From: Jannaschia rubra
GTDB taxonomy: Bacteria; Pseudomonadota; Alphaproteobacteria; Rhodobacterales; Rhodobacteraceae
DNA length: 64,000 bases
Direction: 5' to 3'
NCBI RefSeq assembly: GCF_001403735.1
Contig: NZ_CXPG01000014.1
Coordinates: forward strand, 10,001-74,000
The position numbers and the translations under genes are program-made. The notes below the pieces were generated by a model. The model saw only the letters and a program-made list of their open reading frames with translations, was not told the DNA's origin and did not search any database. Shown here in pieces: positions 11,063 through 17,731 of this stretch. The stretch's first letter is position 1. Each line of letters starts with the position of its first letter.

Positions 11063-11093
11063 GGGCCCCCGACAGGCCATCGAAGGAACACCG

Positions 11094-11492
11094 ATGCAGT
11101 TCTTCCTCCTCTACCTGACCACGCTCACGGTCTTCGCCGTTCTGGATGCGGCGGGGCTGACCTTCGTGATGAAGCCCCTGTTCCAGCGTCATCTGGGCGA
11201 CCTCTTGCTCAGCCCGATCAACCTCGCGCCGGCCGTCGGCTTCTACCTGTTCTACATTGCCGGCCTGGTCTGGCTCGTCTCAATGCCCGCGCTGCGGGAC
11301 GGCTCGGTGGGTCAGGCAGCGCTGAACGGCGCGATCCTCGGGGCGCTGGCCTATGGCACCTATGAGTTCACCAACATGTCGACGCTCCGTGGATGGGACT
11401 GGACGATGGTTGCGGTCGATACGTCCTGGGGCACGCTGCTCACCGCCTGCTCGGCCGCCGCGGGGGTCTGGGCCGTGCGCCTGATGGCCTGA
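11094..11492 (+). CDS. DUF2177 family membrane protein
   Basis: The 132-residue protein has four hydrophobic segments (about residues 1-25, 45-65, 75-95, 105-130) and the family's conserved middle motif LAYGTYEFTNMSTLRGWDW. DUF2177 proteins are small inner-membrane proteins without an assigned function. It lies 31 bases after the acetyltransferase in the same direction, so co-transcription is likely. Its stop is only four bases from the end of the oppositely oriented lipoprotein gene. Confidence 0.85.
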   Translation: MQFFLLYLTTLTVFAVLDAAGLTFVMKPLFQRHLGDLLLSPINLAPAVGFYLFYIAGLVWLVSMPALRDGSVGQAALNGAILGALAYGTYEFTNMSTLRGWDWTMVAVDTSWGTLLTACSAAAGVWAVRLMA

Positions 11493-11496
11493 CCGC

Positions 11497-11838
11497 TCAG
11501 GCGCAGGACAAGCCCGCGCGGTCCGATACGCTGTCCCAGCCGACAAAGGTCCGGCCGCGGAACACGAGCCGCAGGCCGCCTGCCGTGGCATAGGCGTCGC
11601 GCCCGCTGCCGCAGGGGACGGGCCGGGGTGCGACCCCCTCGATCCGCGCGACGGTGTCCAGCACGCCAGGCCGGTCGCGCCCGAAGCCGATCTCGCGCCC
11701 GCCCGACCCCGCGACGTCGAGCCCGCCGGGCGCCGGAACGAGCGTCAGCCCGGCCAGCCGGGTTGACCCTCCGCCCGTCGCCCCCGGCGCGCAGGCCGTG
11801 AGCGCCACAACCGAAAGCACCGCGCAGGCTGCCCTCAC
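11497..11838 (-). CDS. small lipoprotein coupled to regA
   Basis: No family is recognised. The 113-residue product starts with a short hydrophobic leader and a lipobox LTAC with Cys16, so it should be a lipid-anchored envelope protein. The mature part is Gly/Arg-rich, includes two further cysteines in VPCGSGRDAYATAGG and the C-terminal GLSCA, and ends one residue after that cysteine. The start is GTG at 11838, overlapping the regA stop as GTGA, which indicates translational coupling to the redox regulator. The frame is open to 11955, but only the GTG start produces a lipoprotein signal. In Rhodobacter the gene next to regA is senC/prrC; this protein is not SenC. Confidence 0.75.
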   Translation of the reverse strand: MRAACAVLSVVALTACAPGATGGGSTRLAGLTLVPAPGGLDVAGSGGREIGFGRDRPGVLDTVARIEGVAPRPVPCGSGRDAYATAGGLRLVFRGRTFVGWDSVSDRAGLSCA

Positions 11839-12386
11839 CTCGGCGACCGCTTGGCCAGGATGCGCTGCAACGTCCGCCGGTGCATGTTGAGCCGACGTGC
11901 CGTCTCGGAGACGTTGCGTTCGCACAGCTCGTAGACCCGCTGGATATGCTCCCACCGGACGCGGTCGGCCGACATCGGGTTCTCCGGCGGCGGCGGCAGA
12001 CCCCCGTCACCGACGAGCAGCGCCTGCACGATGTCGTTGGCGTCCGCCGGCTTCGACAGGTAATCCGTGGCCCCGATCTTGACCGCCGCGACAGCCGTGG
12101 CGATCGCCCCGTATCCGGTCAGCACGACGACCCGCGCGTCGGGCCGCTTCTCGCGCAGCCGTTCCACGACGTCGAGCCCATTGCCGTCCTCGAGCCGCAG
12201 GTCCACCACCGCATAGGCGGGGGGGCGGGCCGTGGCGCGTGCGATCCCCTCGGTGACCGACAGCACGGCCTCGACCTCGAACCCCCGTTTCGCCATGGCC
12301 CGTTCCAGCCGCCGCAGGAACGGTTCGTCGTCGTCCACAAGAAGAAGGGTCCGGTCCGGTCCGATCTCCCGGATGGCGTCGTCCAT
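11835..12386 (-). CDS. regA: RegA/PrrA/ActR redox response regulator
   Basis: This is the DNA-binding response regulator of the global redox system that controls respiration, carbon and nitrogen fixation and, where present, photosynthesis genes. The 183-residue protein matches the family length of about 184. The receiver domain has the acidic pocket at residues 18-20 (LLLVDDDEP), phospho-acceptor Asp62 in YAVVDLRLEDG, and Lys112 in YLSKPAD. A Pro-rich linker (GGLPPPPENPM) precedes the Fis-type helix-turn-helix ETARRLNMHRRTLQRILAK, which is the highly conserved RegA recognition helix region. It is divergent from regB with about 80 bases between and is coupled to a downstream lipoprotein. Confidence 0.96.
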   Translation of the reverse strand: MDDAIREIGPDRTLLLVDDDEPFLRRLERAMAKRGFEVEAVLSVTEGIARATARPPAYAVVDLRLEDGNGLDVVERLREKRPDARVVVLTGYGAIATAVAAVKIGATDYLSKPADANDIVQALLVGDGGLPPPPENPMSADRVRWEHIQRVYELCERNVSETARRLNMHRRTLQRILAKRSPR

Positions 12387-12465
12387 TGCGTCTCTCCCGA
12401 AGGCCTTGTCCTTTTGGGGATATGTCGCTTTTCTGCATGCGGTCAAATGCGAGGGGCCTTCCGCC

Positions 12466-13824
12466 ATGCCGACCCAGCCCACCCGCAGCCTGCTCCCGCC
12501 CGAGACCGGCGCGCCCCACGTGCGGCTCGGCACGCTGGTCAACCTGCGCTGGCTGGCACTCGCGGGGCAATTCATCACCGTGCTGGCGGCGCATCTGCTG
12601 CTCGACCTCGACTTCGCCTTCGGCCTCTGCCTTCTGGCCATCGGGACGGGCGCGGTGGCGAACCTCACCACCTCCGCCACCCATCCAGCCAACACCCGCC
12701 TGCCGGAGCGCGGAACCTTCGCGTTCCTGCTGTTCGACCTCGTGCAGCTGTCGGCCCTGCTGTCGCTGACCGGGGGGCTGAACAATCCCTTCGCCCTCCT
12801 GTTCATGGCGCCGGTCACGATCTCGGCGACCTCCCTGTCGCTGCGCTCGACCATGACGCTTGGGGCCATCGGCATCGCGCTCATCTCTCTTGTCGGCGGG
12901 TATCACCTGCCCTTGCGGCTGCCCGACGGCGCGGCGTTGGAACTGCCCGACCTGAACCTCATCGGCTTCTGGATCGCCATCGTCATCGGCATGGTGTTCC
13001 TGTCGGCCTTCGCCTTCCGCCTCACGCTCGAGACGGAGCGGATGTCGAACGCGCTCCTCGCCACCCAGACCGCGCTGGCACGGGAACAGAAGCTCCACGA
13101 CCTGGGCGGGGTGGTGGCCGCCGCGGCACATGAACTCGGCACCCCCCTCGCCACGATCAAGCTGGTATCGTCGGAACTGGCCGAGGATCTGGCAGACCGC
13201 CCCGCGCAACGCGAAGATGCCGAACTCATCCGCTCGCAGGCCGACCGCTGCCGCGACATCCTGCAATCCATGGGCCGCGCCGGCAAGGCCGATCGCCAGG
13301 TGCGGTCCGCTCCCCTCGAGGCGGTGCTGGTCGAAGCGGCCGAACCGCATTCCGATCGCGGCATCGCCATCGCCTACAGCTGGGCGCCGCAGGGCGACGG
13401 CACGGACCGGATGCCCCGCATCCAGCGCCTGCCCGAGGTCATCCACGGCCTGCGGAACCTGATCCAGAACGCGGTGGATTTCGCCGCGTCGGAGATCTGG
13501 ATCGACGGCCGCTGGACGGCGGACGAGATCGTCGTGCGGATCATCGACGACGGCGCGGGCTATCCGCCCGAAGTGCTCAACCGTCTCGGCGATCCGTTCC
13601 TGCGCAGCCCCAGGCGACTGGGCTACGACGGGATGGGGCTGGGCCTCTTCATCGCCAAGACCCTGCTGGAGCGGACCGGCGCCACGCTGTCCTTCGCCAA
13701 CGGCACCGCGGGGGGCCGACGCCCGCCCGCGCGCGGCGGCGCCATCGCCGAAGCCGTCTGGCCCCGCGCCCGCATCGGCGCCGCAACCGGCGCGCTGGGC
13801 GAGAACACGCGCCTGTCGGAATAG
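12466..13824 (+). CDS. regB: RegB/PrrB redox sensor histidine kinase
   Basis: RegB is the inner-membrane kinase that phosphorylates RegA when the quinone pool is reduced. The 452-residue protein has six hydrophobic segments in the first 185 residues, including the quinone-binding motif GGLNNPF (residues 103-109). The phospho-accepting His222 lies in AAAAHELGTPLATIK, and Cys262 in DRCRDIL lies exactly 40 residues later, as do His225 and the redox-active Cys265 of Rhodobacter capsulatus RegB. N, G1 and G2 ATPase boxes follow (GLRNLIQNAVDF, DDGAGYP, GYDGMGLGLFIAK). The start at 12466 excludes upstream non-family residues that would overlap regA. Confidence 0.95.
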   Translation: MPTQPTRSLLPPETGAPHVRLGTLVNLRWLALAGQFITVLAAHLLLDLDFAFGLCLLAIGTGAVANLTTSATHPANTRLPERGTFAFLLFDLVQLSALLSLTGGLNNPFALLFMAPVTISATSLSLRSTMTLGAIGIALISLVGGYHLPLRLPDGAALELPDLNLIGFWIAIVIGMVFLSAFAFRLTLETERMSNALLATQTALAREQKLHDLGGVVAAAAHELGTPLATIKLVSSELAEDLADRPAQREDAELIRSQADRCRDILQSMGRAGKADRQVRSAPLEAVLVEAAEPHSDRGIAIAYSWAPQGDGTDRMPRIQRLPEVIHGLRNLIQNAVDFAASEIWIDGRWTADEIVVRIIDDGAGYPPEVLNRLGDPFLRSPRRLGYDGMGLGLFIAKTLLERTGATLSFANGTAGGRRPPARGGAIAEAVWPRARIGAATGALGENTRLSE

Positions 13825-13854
13825 GGCGTCGGGGACGGTTGACCCGGCGTGCCG

Positions 13855-13869
13855 TTAACGTCGCCTTAA
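13855..13869 (+). promoter_or_regulatory. CtrA-type binding box upstream of the PAS-domain gene
   Basis: Two TTAA half-sites (13855-13858 and 13866-13869) are separated by seven bases, and both continue with C, matching the CtrA consensus TTAA-N7-TTAA. It lies 48 bases before the PAS gene start and just downstream of a TTGACC (13839-13844) that could be a -35 element. AT-rich half-sites are rare in such GC-rich DNA. Confidence 0.5.
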
Positions 13870-13917
13870 CCAAAATCGATGAGGCTCCCGCCATTCGTCG
13901 AAATCCCGGAGCGTCCC

Positions 13918-15501
13918 ATGTCTTCTGCCCTTGAGATACTGGTTCCGGTGCTCGGCGGCTTTCTTGCGGCAGCGGGTGCTCTGCTGGCGGTTCTCTGGCT
14001 GGCGCCCGGCGGCCGCGCCGTCCGGCCCCCCCTCGACTCCGACAGCCTGTCCGAGCCGCGGCAGTTCCTGTTCCGCAACGGCTATCTCACCGAACACTCG
14101 CAGAACGTGTCGTTCCTGTTGCCCGACCCCATCGACCATCTGCGGGCCTGGGACGATCTGGTCGATGCGCTCTCCGACATCGGCGATGGCGTCGCAGCCG
14201 CCTTCGCCGCGCTGCGCGACGCGGGCCAGCCGTTCCGCCTGACGGGCGCCTTCGGACGCGACCGCGTCGTGGTCCTCGGGCTGCGCGACGGCCCCGAGAT
14301 GCGCATCACCGTCTCGACCGCGGAGGAGCGGCAGGGCTCGCTTCGCATCGACCTGCCCAGCCTGCGCGCCATGGAGACCGAGATGTCCATGCTCGCGCGC
14401 GCGGGCGACAGCAATCCGGCGCTGAGCTGGGCCATCGACGCCGAGGGACGGGTGATCTGGTCGAACGCGGCCTACCTCGATCTCGTCGGTCGCTGCGCCG
14501 GTCCCGACGCCGCGCGGGGCTGGCCGCTGCACGCGCTGTTCCCCGACACGGGCTCGGGTCAGCCCGACCGCTCCCGCCGCAAGGCGCGCGGCCGCGACGG
14601 GCAGGAATTCTGGTTCGACGTGACAACGACCGCCGCCGATGCCGACGGCATGCGCCACGGCCACGCCATCCCGCTCGACGCCGTCATCAAGGCCGAAGAC
14701 TCGCTTCGGACCTTCATCCAGACCCTGACCAAGAGCTTCGCTTTCCTGCCCAGCGGCCTCGCCATCTTCGACCGGCAGGGACAGCTCGCGCTGTTCAACC
14801 CCGCGCTCATGGACATGACCGGCCTCGACGGTGCCTGGCTGTCGCGGCGGCCGCGTCTGGCCGATTTCTTCGACGCCCTGCGCGACCGCCAGAAACTGCC
14901 CGAACCGCGCGACTACAAGACCTGGCGCGACAGCCTGACCGACATCGCCCGCACCGGAAGCCAGGGCACATACACCGAAACCTGGAGCATCGCCGACGGC
15001 ACCGTGTACCGCGTCACCGGCCGGCCGCAGGGCGACGGCGCCGTCACCCTGATGCTGGAGGACGTCTCCGCGGATGTCCGCGCCGACCGTACCCACCGGA
15101 CCGAGCGCGAGATGCTGGGCGGCCTGCTCGATGGGCTCGACGACGGGGTGATCGCCTTCGACGCCGAGGGGCACCGGCTGTTCTGCAACGACGCCGCGCG
15201 ACGGCTGTGGTTCGGCGAGGACGGCGACGCCATGCTTCCCGCGACGCTCGACGGCTGCATCGCCTTCTGGAAGACCGTCGCCGCCCCGACCCCTGCCTGG
15301 GGCGAGCTTCGCGGTTTCCTGTTGTCCCCGGAACGGGAGCGGGCCGAGTGGTCCGAGACCGTCCGTCGCCCGGGCCAGCCGGATCTGGACCTTCGGATCG
15401 CGCCCCTGCCCGGCAACCGGATCGCGCTGTTCTTCCGCCCCGATGTGGCCGGATCGGCTCATCTGCCCGATGCGCGCCCGCTTTCCCGGCTGCACGCCTG
15501 A
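13918..15501 (+). CDS. membrane-anchored multi-PAS protein without a kinase domain
   Basis: The 527-residue protein has one N-terminal membrane segment (about residues 5-28) followed by cytoplasmic PAS-like domains, recognised at about residues 165-250 (LSWAIDAEGRVIWSNAAYLD), 275-390 (SGLAIFDRQGQLALFNPAL) and 400-510 (DGVIAFDAEGHRLFCNDAAR). There is no H-box, ATPase, GGDEF or EAL domain, so it is a sensor or scaffold rather than an enzyme. Similar PAS proteins sit before tsaE in other Rhodobacteraceae. GGAG precedes the start. A CtrA-type box upstream suggests cell-cycle or CtrA-linked control, an inference. It is followed after 54 bases by tsaE. Confidence 0.8.
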   Translation: MSSALEILVPVLGGFLAAAGALLAVLWLAPGGRAVRPPLDSDSLSEPRQFLFRNGYLTEHSQNVSFLLPDPIDHLRAWDDLVDALSDIGDGVAAAFAALRDAGQPFRLTGAFGRDRVVVLGLRDGPEMRITVSTAEERQGSLRIDLPSLRAMETEMSMLARAGDSNPALSWAIDAEGRVIWSNAAYLDLVGRCAGPDAARGWPLHALFPDTGSGQPDRSRRKARGRDGQEFWFDVTTTAADADGMRHGHAIPLDAVIKAEDSLRTFIQTLTKSFAFLPSGLAIFDRQGQLALFNPALMDMTGLDGAWLSRRPRLADFFDALRDRQKLPEPRDYKTWRDSLTDIARTGSQGTYTETWSIADGTVYRVTGRPQGDGAVTLMLEDVSADVRADRTHRTEREMLGGLLDGLDDGVIAFDAEGHRLFCNDAARRLWFGEDGDAMLPATLDGCIAFWKTVAAPTPAWGELRGFLLSPERERAEWSETVRRPGQPDLDLRIAPLPGNRIALFFRPDVAGSAHLPDARPLSRLHA

Positions 15502-15555
15502 GGCCGCTCGCGTCACCCTTGCGCGTGGATGGCCCGCACGTCTAACTGCCGCCGG

Positions 15556-16047
15556 ATGACGCGCGCGACCCTGACCCTCGACCTTCCCACGCTCACGGCG
15601 ACCGCAGGCTTCGCGGGCCGCCTCGCGCCCCTCCTGCGCGGGGGCGACGTGATGCTCCTCTGCGGGCCGATGGGTGCCGGCAAGACGGCGCTGGCTCGTG
15701 CCCTGATCGGGGCATTGCGCGACCGGGCGGGTCTTCCGCCGGAAGACGTCCCCTCGCCCACCTTCACCCTCGTGCAGACCTACGACACCGGCCCGTTCGA
15801 GACCTGGCACGCCGACCTCTACCGCCTCTCCGACCCTTCGGAGGTGACGGAACTGGGCCTCGACGAGGCCTTCCGCGACGCGCTCTGCCTCATCGAATGG
15901 CCCGACCGGCTGGGGGCCGACGCGCCGACGGATGCGCTGCATGTCGCGTTGCAGCCGCTGGCGGACGAGACCCGGCGCCTGGCCCTGACCGGCCCGGACG
16001 ACACCCTCCGCCGCCTCGCCCCCGCCTTTGCGAAGGACAGCCGATGA
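15556..16047 (+). CDS. tsaE: TsaE, ATPase for tRNA threonylcarbamoyladenosine synthesis
   Basis: TsaE is the small ATPase that works with TsaD and TsaB to install the t6A modification at position 37 of ANN-decoding tRNAs. The 163-residue protein has Walker A GPMGAGKTALARAL at residues 37-50, SPTFTLVQTY, the conserved WHADLYRL, and ELGLDEAF and LCLIEWPDRLG further on. The start at 15556 (MTRATLTLDL) fits family length. The stop overlaps the amgK start (ATGA), placing it at the head of a tightly coupled set of genes. Confidence 0.95.
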   Translation: MTRATLTLDLPTLTATAGFAGRLAPLLRGGDVMLLCGPMGAGKTALARALIGALRDRAGLPPEDVPSPTFTLVQTYDTGPFETWHADLYRLSDPSEVTELGLDEAFRDALCLIEWPDRLGADAPTDALHVALQPLADETRRLALTGPDDTLRRLAPAFAKDSR

Positions 16048-17066
16048 CCGACCGCGCCGCCACCATCGCCGCCTTCCTCGACGCCGCGGGCTGGGGCGCG
16101 GCCCGGCGGGTGCCGCTCGCCGGCGACGCCTCGCTGCGCCGCTACGAACGCCTGCACCGGGGCCGCGACACCGCGATGCTGATGGACGCCCCGCCCGAGA
16201 CGGGTGAGGACGTGCGCCCCTTCCTGCGGATCGGAGACTGGCTGTCTGTGCGCGGCTTCTCGGCGCCCGCGGTCCTGGCGCGCGACCCCGATGCGGGGCT
16301 TCTCCTGCTGGAAGATCTGGGCGACGACCTGCTGGCCCGCCATGCCGCCGCCCGGCCGGAGGATGAGCCACGGCTCTACGCCGCCGCGGGCGACCTCCTC
16401 GCGCATCTGCACCGGCAGGCACCGCCGGACCTGCCGTCCTACCCCGACCAGATGCCCGACCTCGCGGCCACCGTCTTCGACTGGTACGCCCCGAAGGCCC
16501 GCGACCGGCGCGGCGCCCTGCGCGATGCCCTGCGCGATGCCATCGAGCGCACGCTGACCGGGCCGCAGATCCTGGTCCATCGCGATTTCCATGCCGAGAA
16601 CCTGCTCTGGCTCCCGAACCGCGACGGCCCCGCGCGCATCGGCCTGCTCGACCATCAGGACGCGATGCGCGGCCCGGCGGCCTATGACCTCGCCTCTCTC
16701 ATCCACGACCCGCGCCGCTCAGTGACGCCGGCAGCGCAGCAGGCGGCGACCGGTGCCTATCTCGCGGCCACCGGCACCGACCCCGACGCGCTGGCCGCGC
16801 AGATCGCCGTCTGCTCGGTCCAGCGGTCGCTCAGGATCATCGGGCGGGTGTTCACGCGCCTCTGCCTCCACTCCGGCCGCACCTCCTACCTCCGCTTCAT
16901 CCCTCCGACCTATGCGACGCTGCAACGCGAACTGCGCCACCCTGCGCTGACAGAGGTGCGCGCCGTCCTCGATGGACACCTGCCCGAACCCGATGCCGCC
17001 TGGCTCTCCGACACGGCCGCCCGCGCGGGCACGCTCCGGGGCCGCGACCACGCGGGCGCGCCATGA
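16044..17066 (+). CDS. amgK: AmgK-type sugar kinase (N-acetylmuramate/N-acetylglucosamine anomeric kinase)
   Basis: The 340-residue protein has the aminoglycoside phosphotransferase fold: nucleotide loop region PLAGDASLRRYERL, catalytic loop LVHRDFHAENLLWL, and the metal-binding LLDHQDAMRGPAAYDL. Together with the next gene, a MurU-like uridylyltransferase, it matches the AmgK/MurU pair known to phosphorylate recycled MurNAc at C1 and convert it to UDP-MurNAc, bypassing de novo synthesis. The function assignment comes from this pairing as much as from sequence. Both ends overlap neighbours by ATGA. A general phosphotransferase label would be the cautious alternative. Confidence 0.87.
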   Translation: MTDRAATIAAFLDAAGWGAARRVPLAGDASLRRYERLHRGRDTAMLMDAPPETGEDVRPFLRIGDWLSVRGFSAPAVLARDPDAGLLLLEDLGDDLLARHAAARPEDEPRLYAAAGDLLAHLHRQAPPDLPSYPDQMPDLAATVFDWYAPKARDRRGALRDALRDAIERTLTGPQILVHRDFHAENLLWLPNRDGPARIGLLDHQDAMRGPAAYDLASLIHDPRRSVTPAAQQAATGAYLAATGTDPDALAAQIAVCSVQRSLRIIGRVFTRLCLHSGRTSYLRFIPPTYATLQRELRHPALTEVRAVLDGHLPEPDAAWLSDTAARAGTLRGRDHAGAP

Positions 17067-17731
17067 TCGCCGCCATGGTCTTCGCCGCCGGCCTCGGGAC
17101 CCGGATGCGTCCGCTGACCTGCGACCGGCCCAAGGCGCTGGTGCGCGTCGCGGGGCGTGCGCTGATCGACCATGCGCTCGATCAGGTCGCCGGCGCCGAT
17201 CCCATCGTCGTCAATGCGCACCACTTCGCCCCCCTGCTGGCGGGGCACCTGGCGAGCCGCGACGTGAAAGTGCTGCACGAAAATCCCCTGCTCGAAACCG
17301 GCGGCGGCCTGCGGAACGCCCTGCCGCATCTGGGCGCGGGACCTGTGCTGACGATGAACTCCGACTCCGCCTGGACCGGCCCGCGTGCCCGCGACACCCT
17401 GCTCGCCGCCTGGGACGGCGACCGGATGGAGGGCCTGATGCTGATGGTGCCCCCCGCACGCGCCGTCGGGCGCGGCGGCCAGCGGTTCCGGATGGACGCG
17501 GACGGACGGCTGGCGCCGGACGATGCCGGCCTGATCGCCACGGGTGTCGGTATCTTCCGCACCGAAGGGCTGCTGGCCGACCCGCGACAGGTCTTCTCGC
17601 TGCGCGACCTCTGGTTCGACATGCTGGACCGGGGGCGCCTTCACGGCGTCGAACACCCCGGCCGCTGGGCCGACGTGGGCAGCCCCGATGCCATCGCCCC
17701 GGCCGAGGCGATGCTGGCGGCAACCCCATGA
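17063..17731 (+). CDS. murU: MurU-type nucleotidyltransferase (MurNAc-1-phosphate uridylyltransferase)
   Basis: MurU transfers UMP to MurNAc-1-phosphate to form UDP-MurNAc in cell-wall recycling. The 222-residue protein starts with the nucleotidyltransferase signature FAAGLGTRMRPLTCDRPKAL, followed by ETGGGLRNALPHLG and the metal-site NSDSAW, and ends with RWADVGSPDAIAPAE. It is shorter than typical glucose-1-phosphate nucleotidyltransferases, as expected for MurU. ATGA overlaps on both sides place it between amgK and addB. Confidence 0.87.
   Translation: MIAAMVFAAGLGTRMRPLTCDRPKALVRVAGRALIDHALDQVAGADPIVVNAHHFAPLLAGHLASRDVKVLHENPLLETGGGLRNALPHLGAGPVLTMNSDSAWTGPRARDTLLAAWDGDRMEGLMLMVPPARAVGRGGQRFRMDADGRLAPDDAGLIATGVGIFRTEGLLADPRQVFSLRDLWFDMLDRGRLHGVEHPGRWADVGSPDAIAPAEAMLAATP

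Noticed and set aside
13855-16422. Very long open frame on the minus strand (855 codons) opposite the PAS, tsaE and amgK genes
   Set aside because: Typical mirror frame in GC-rich DNA; composition is Arg/Gly/Ala-rich without domains, while the plus strand carries clear families. Similar long antisense frames over recQ, addA, the ABC operon and the MFS gene were rejected for the same reason.
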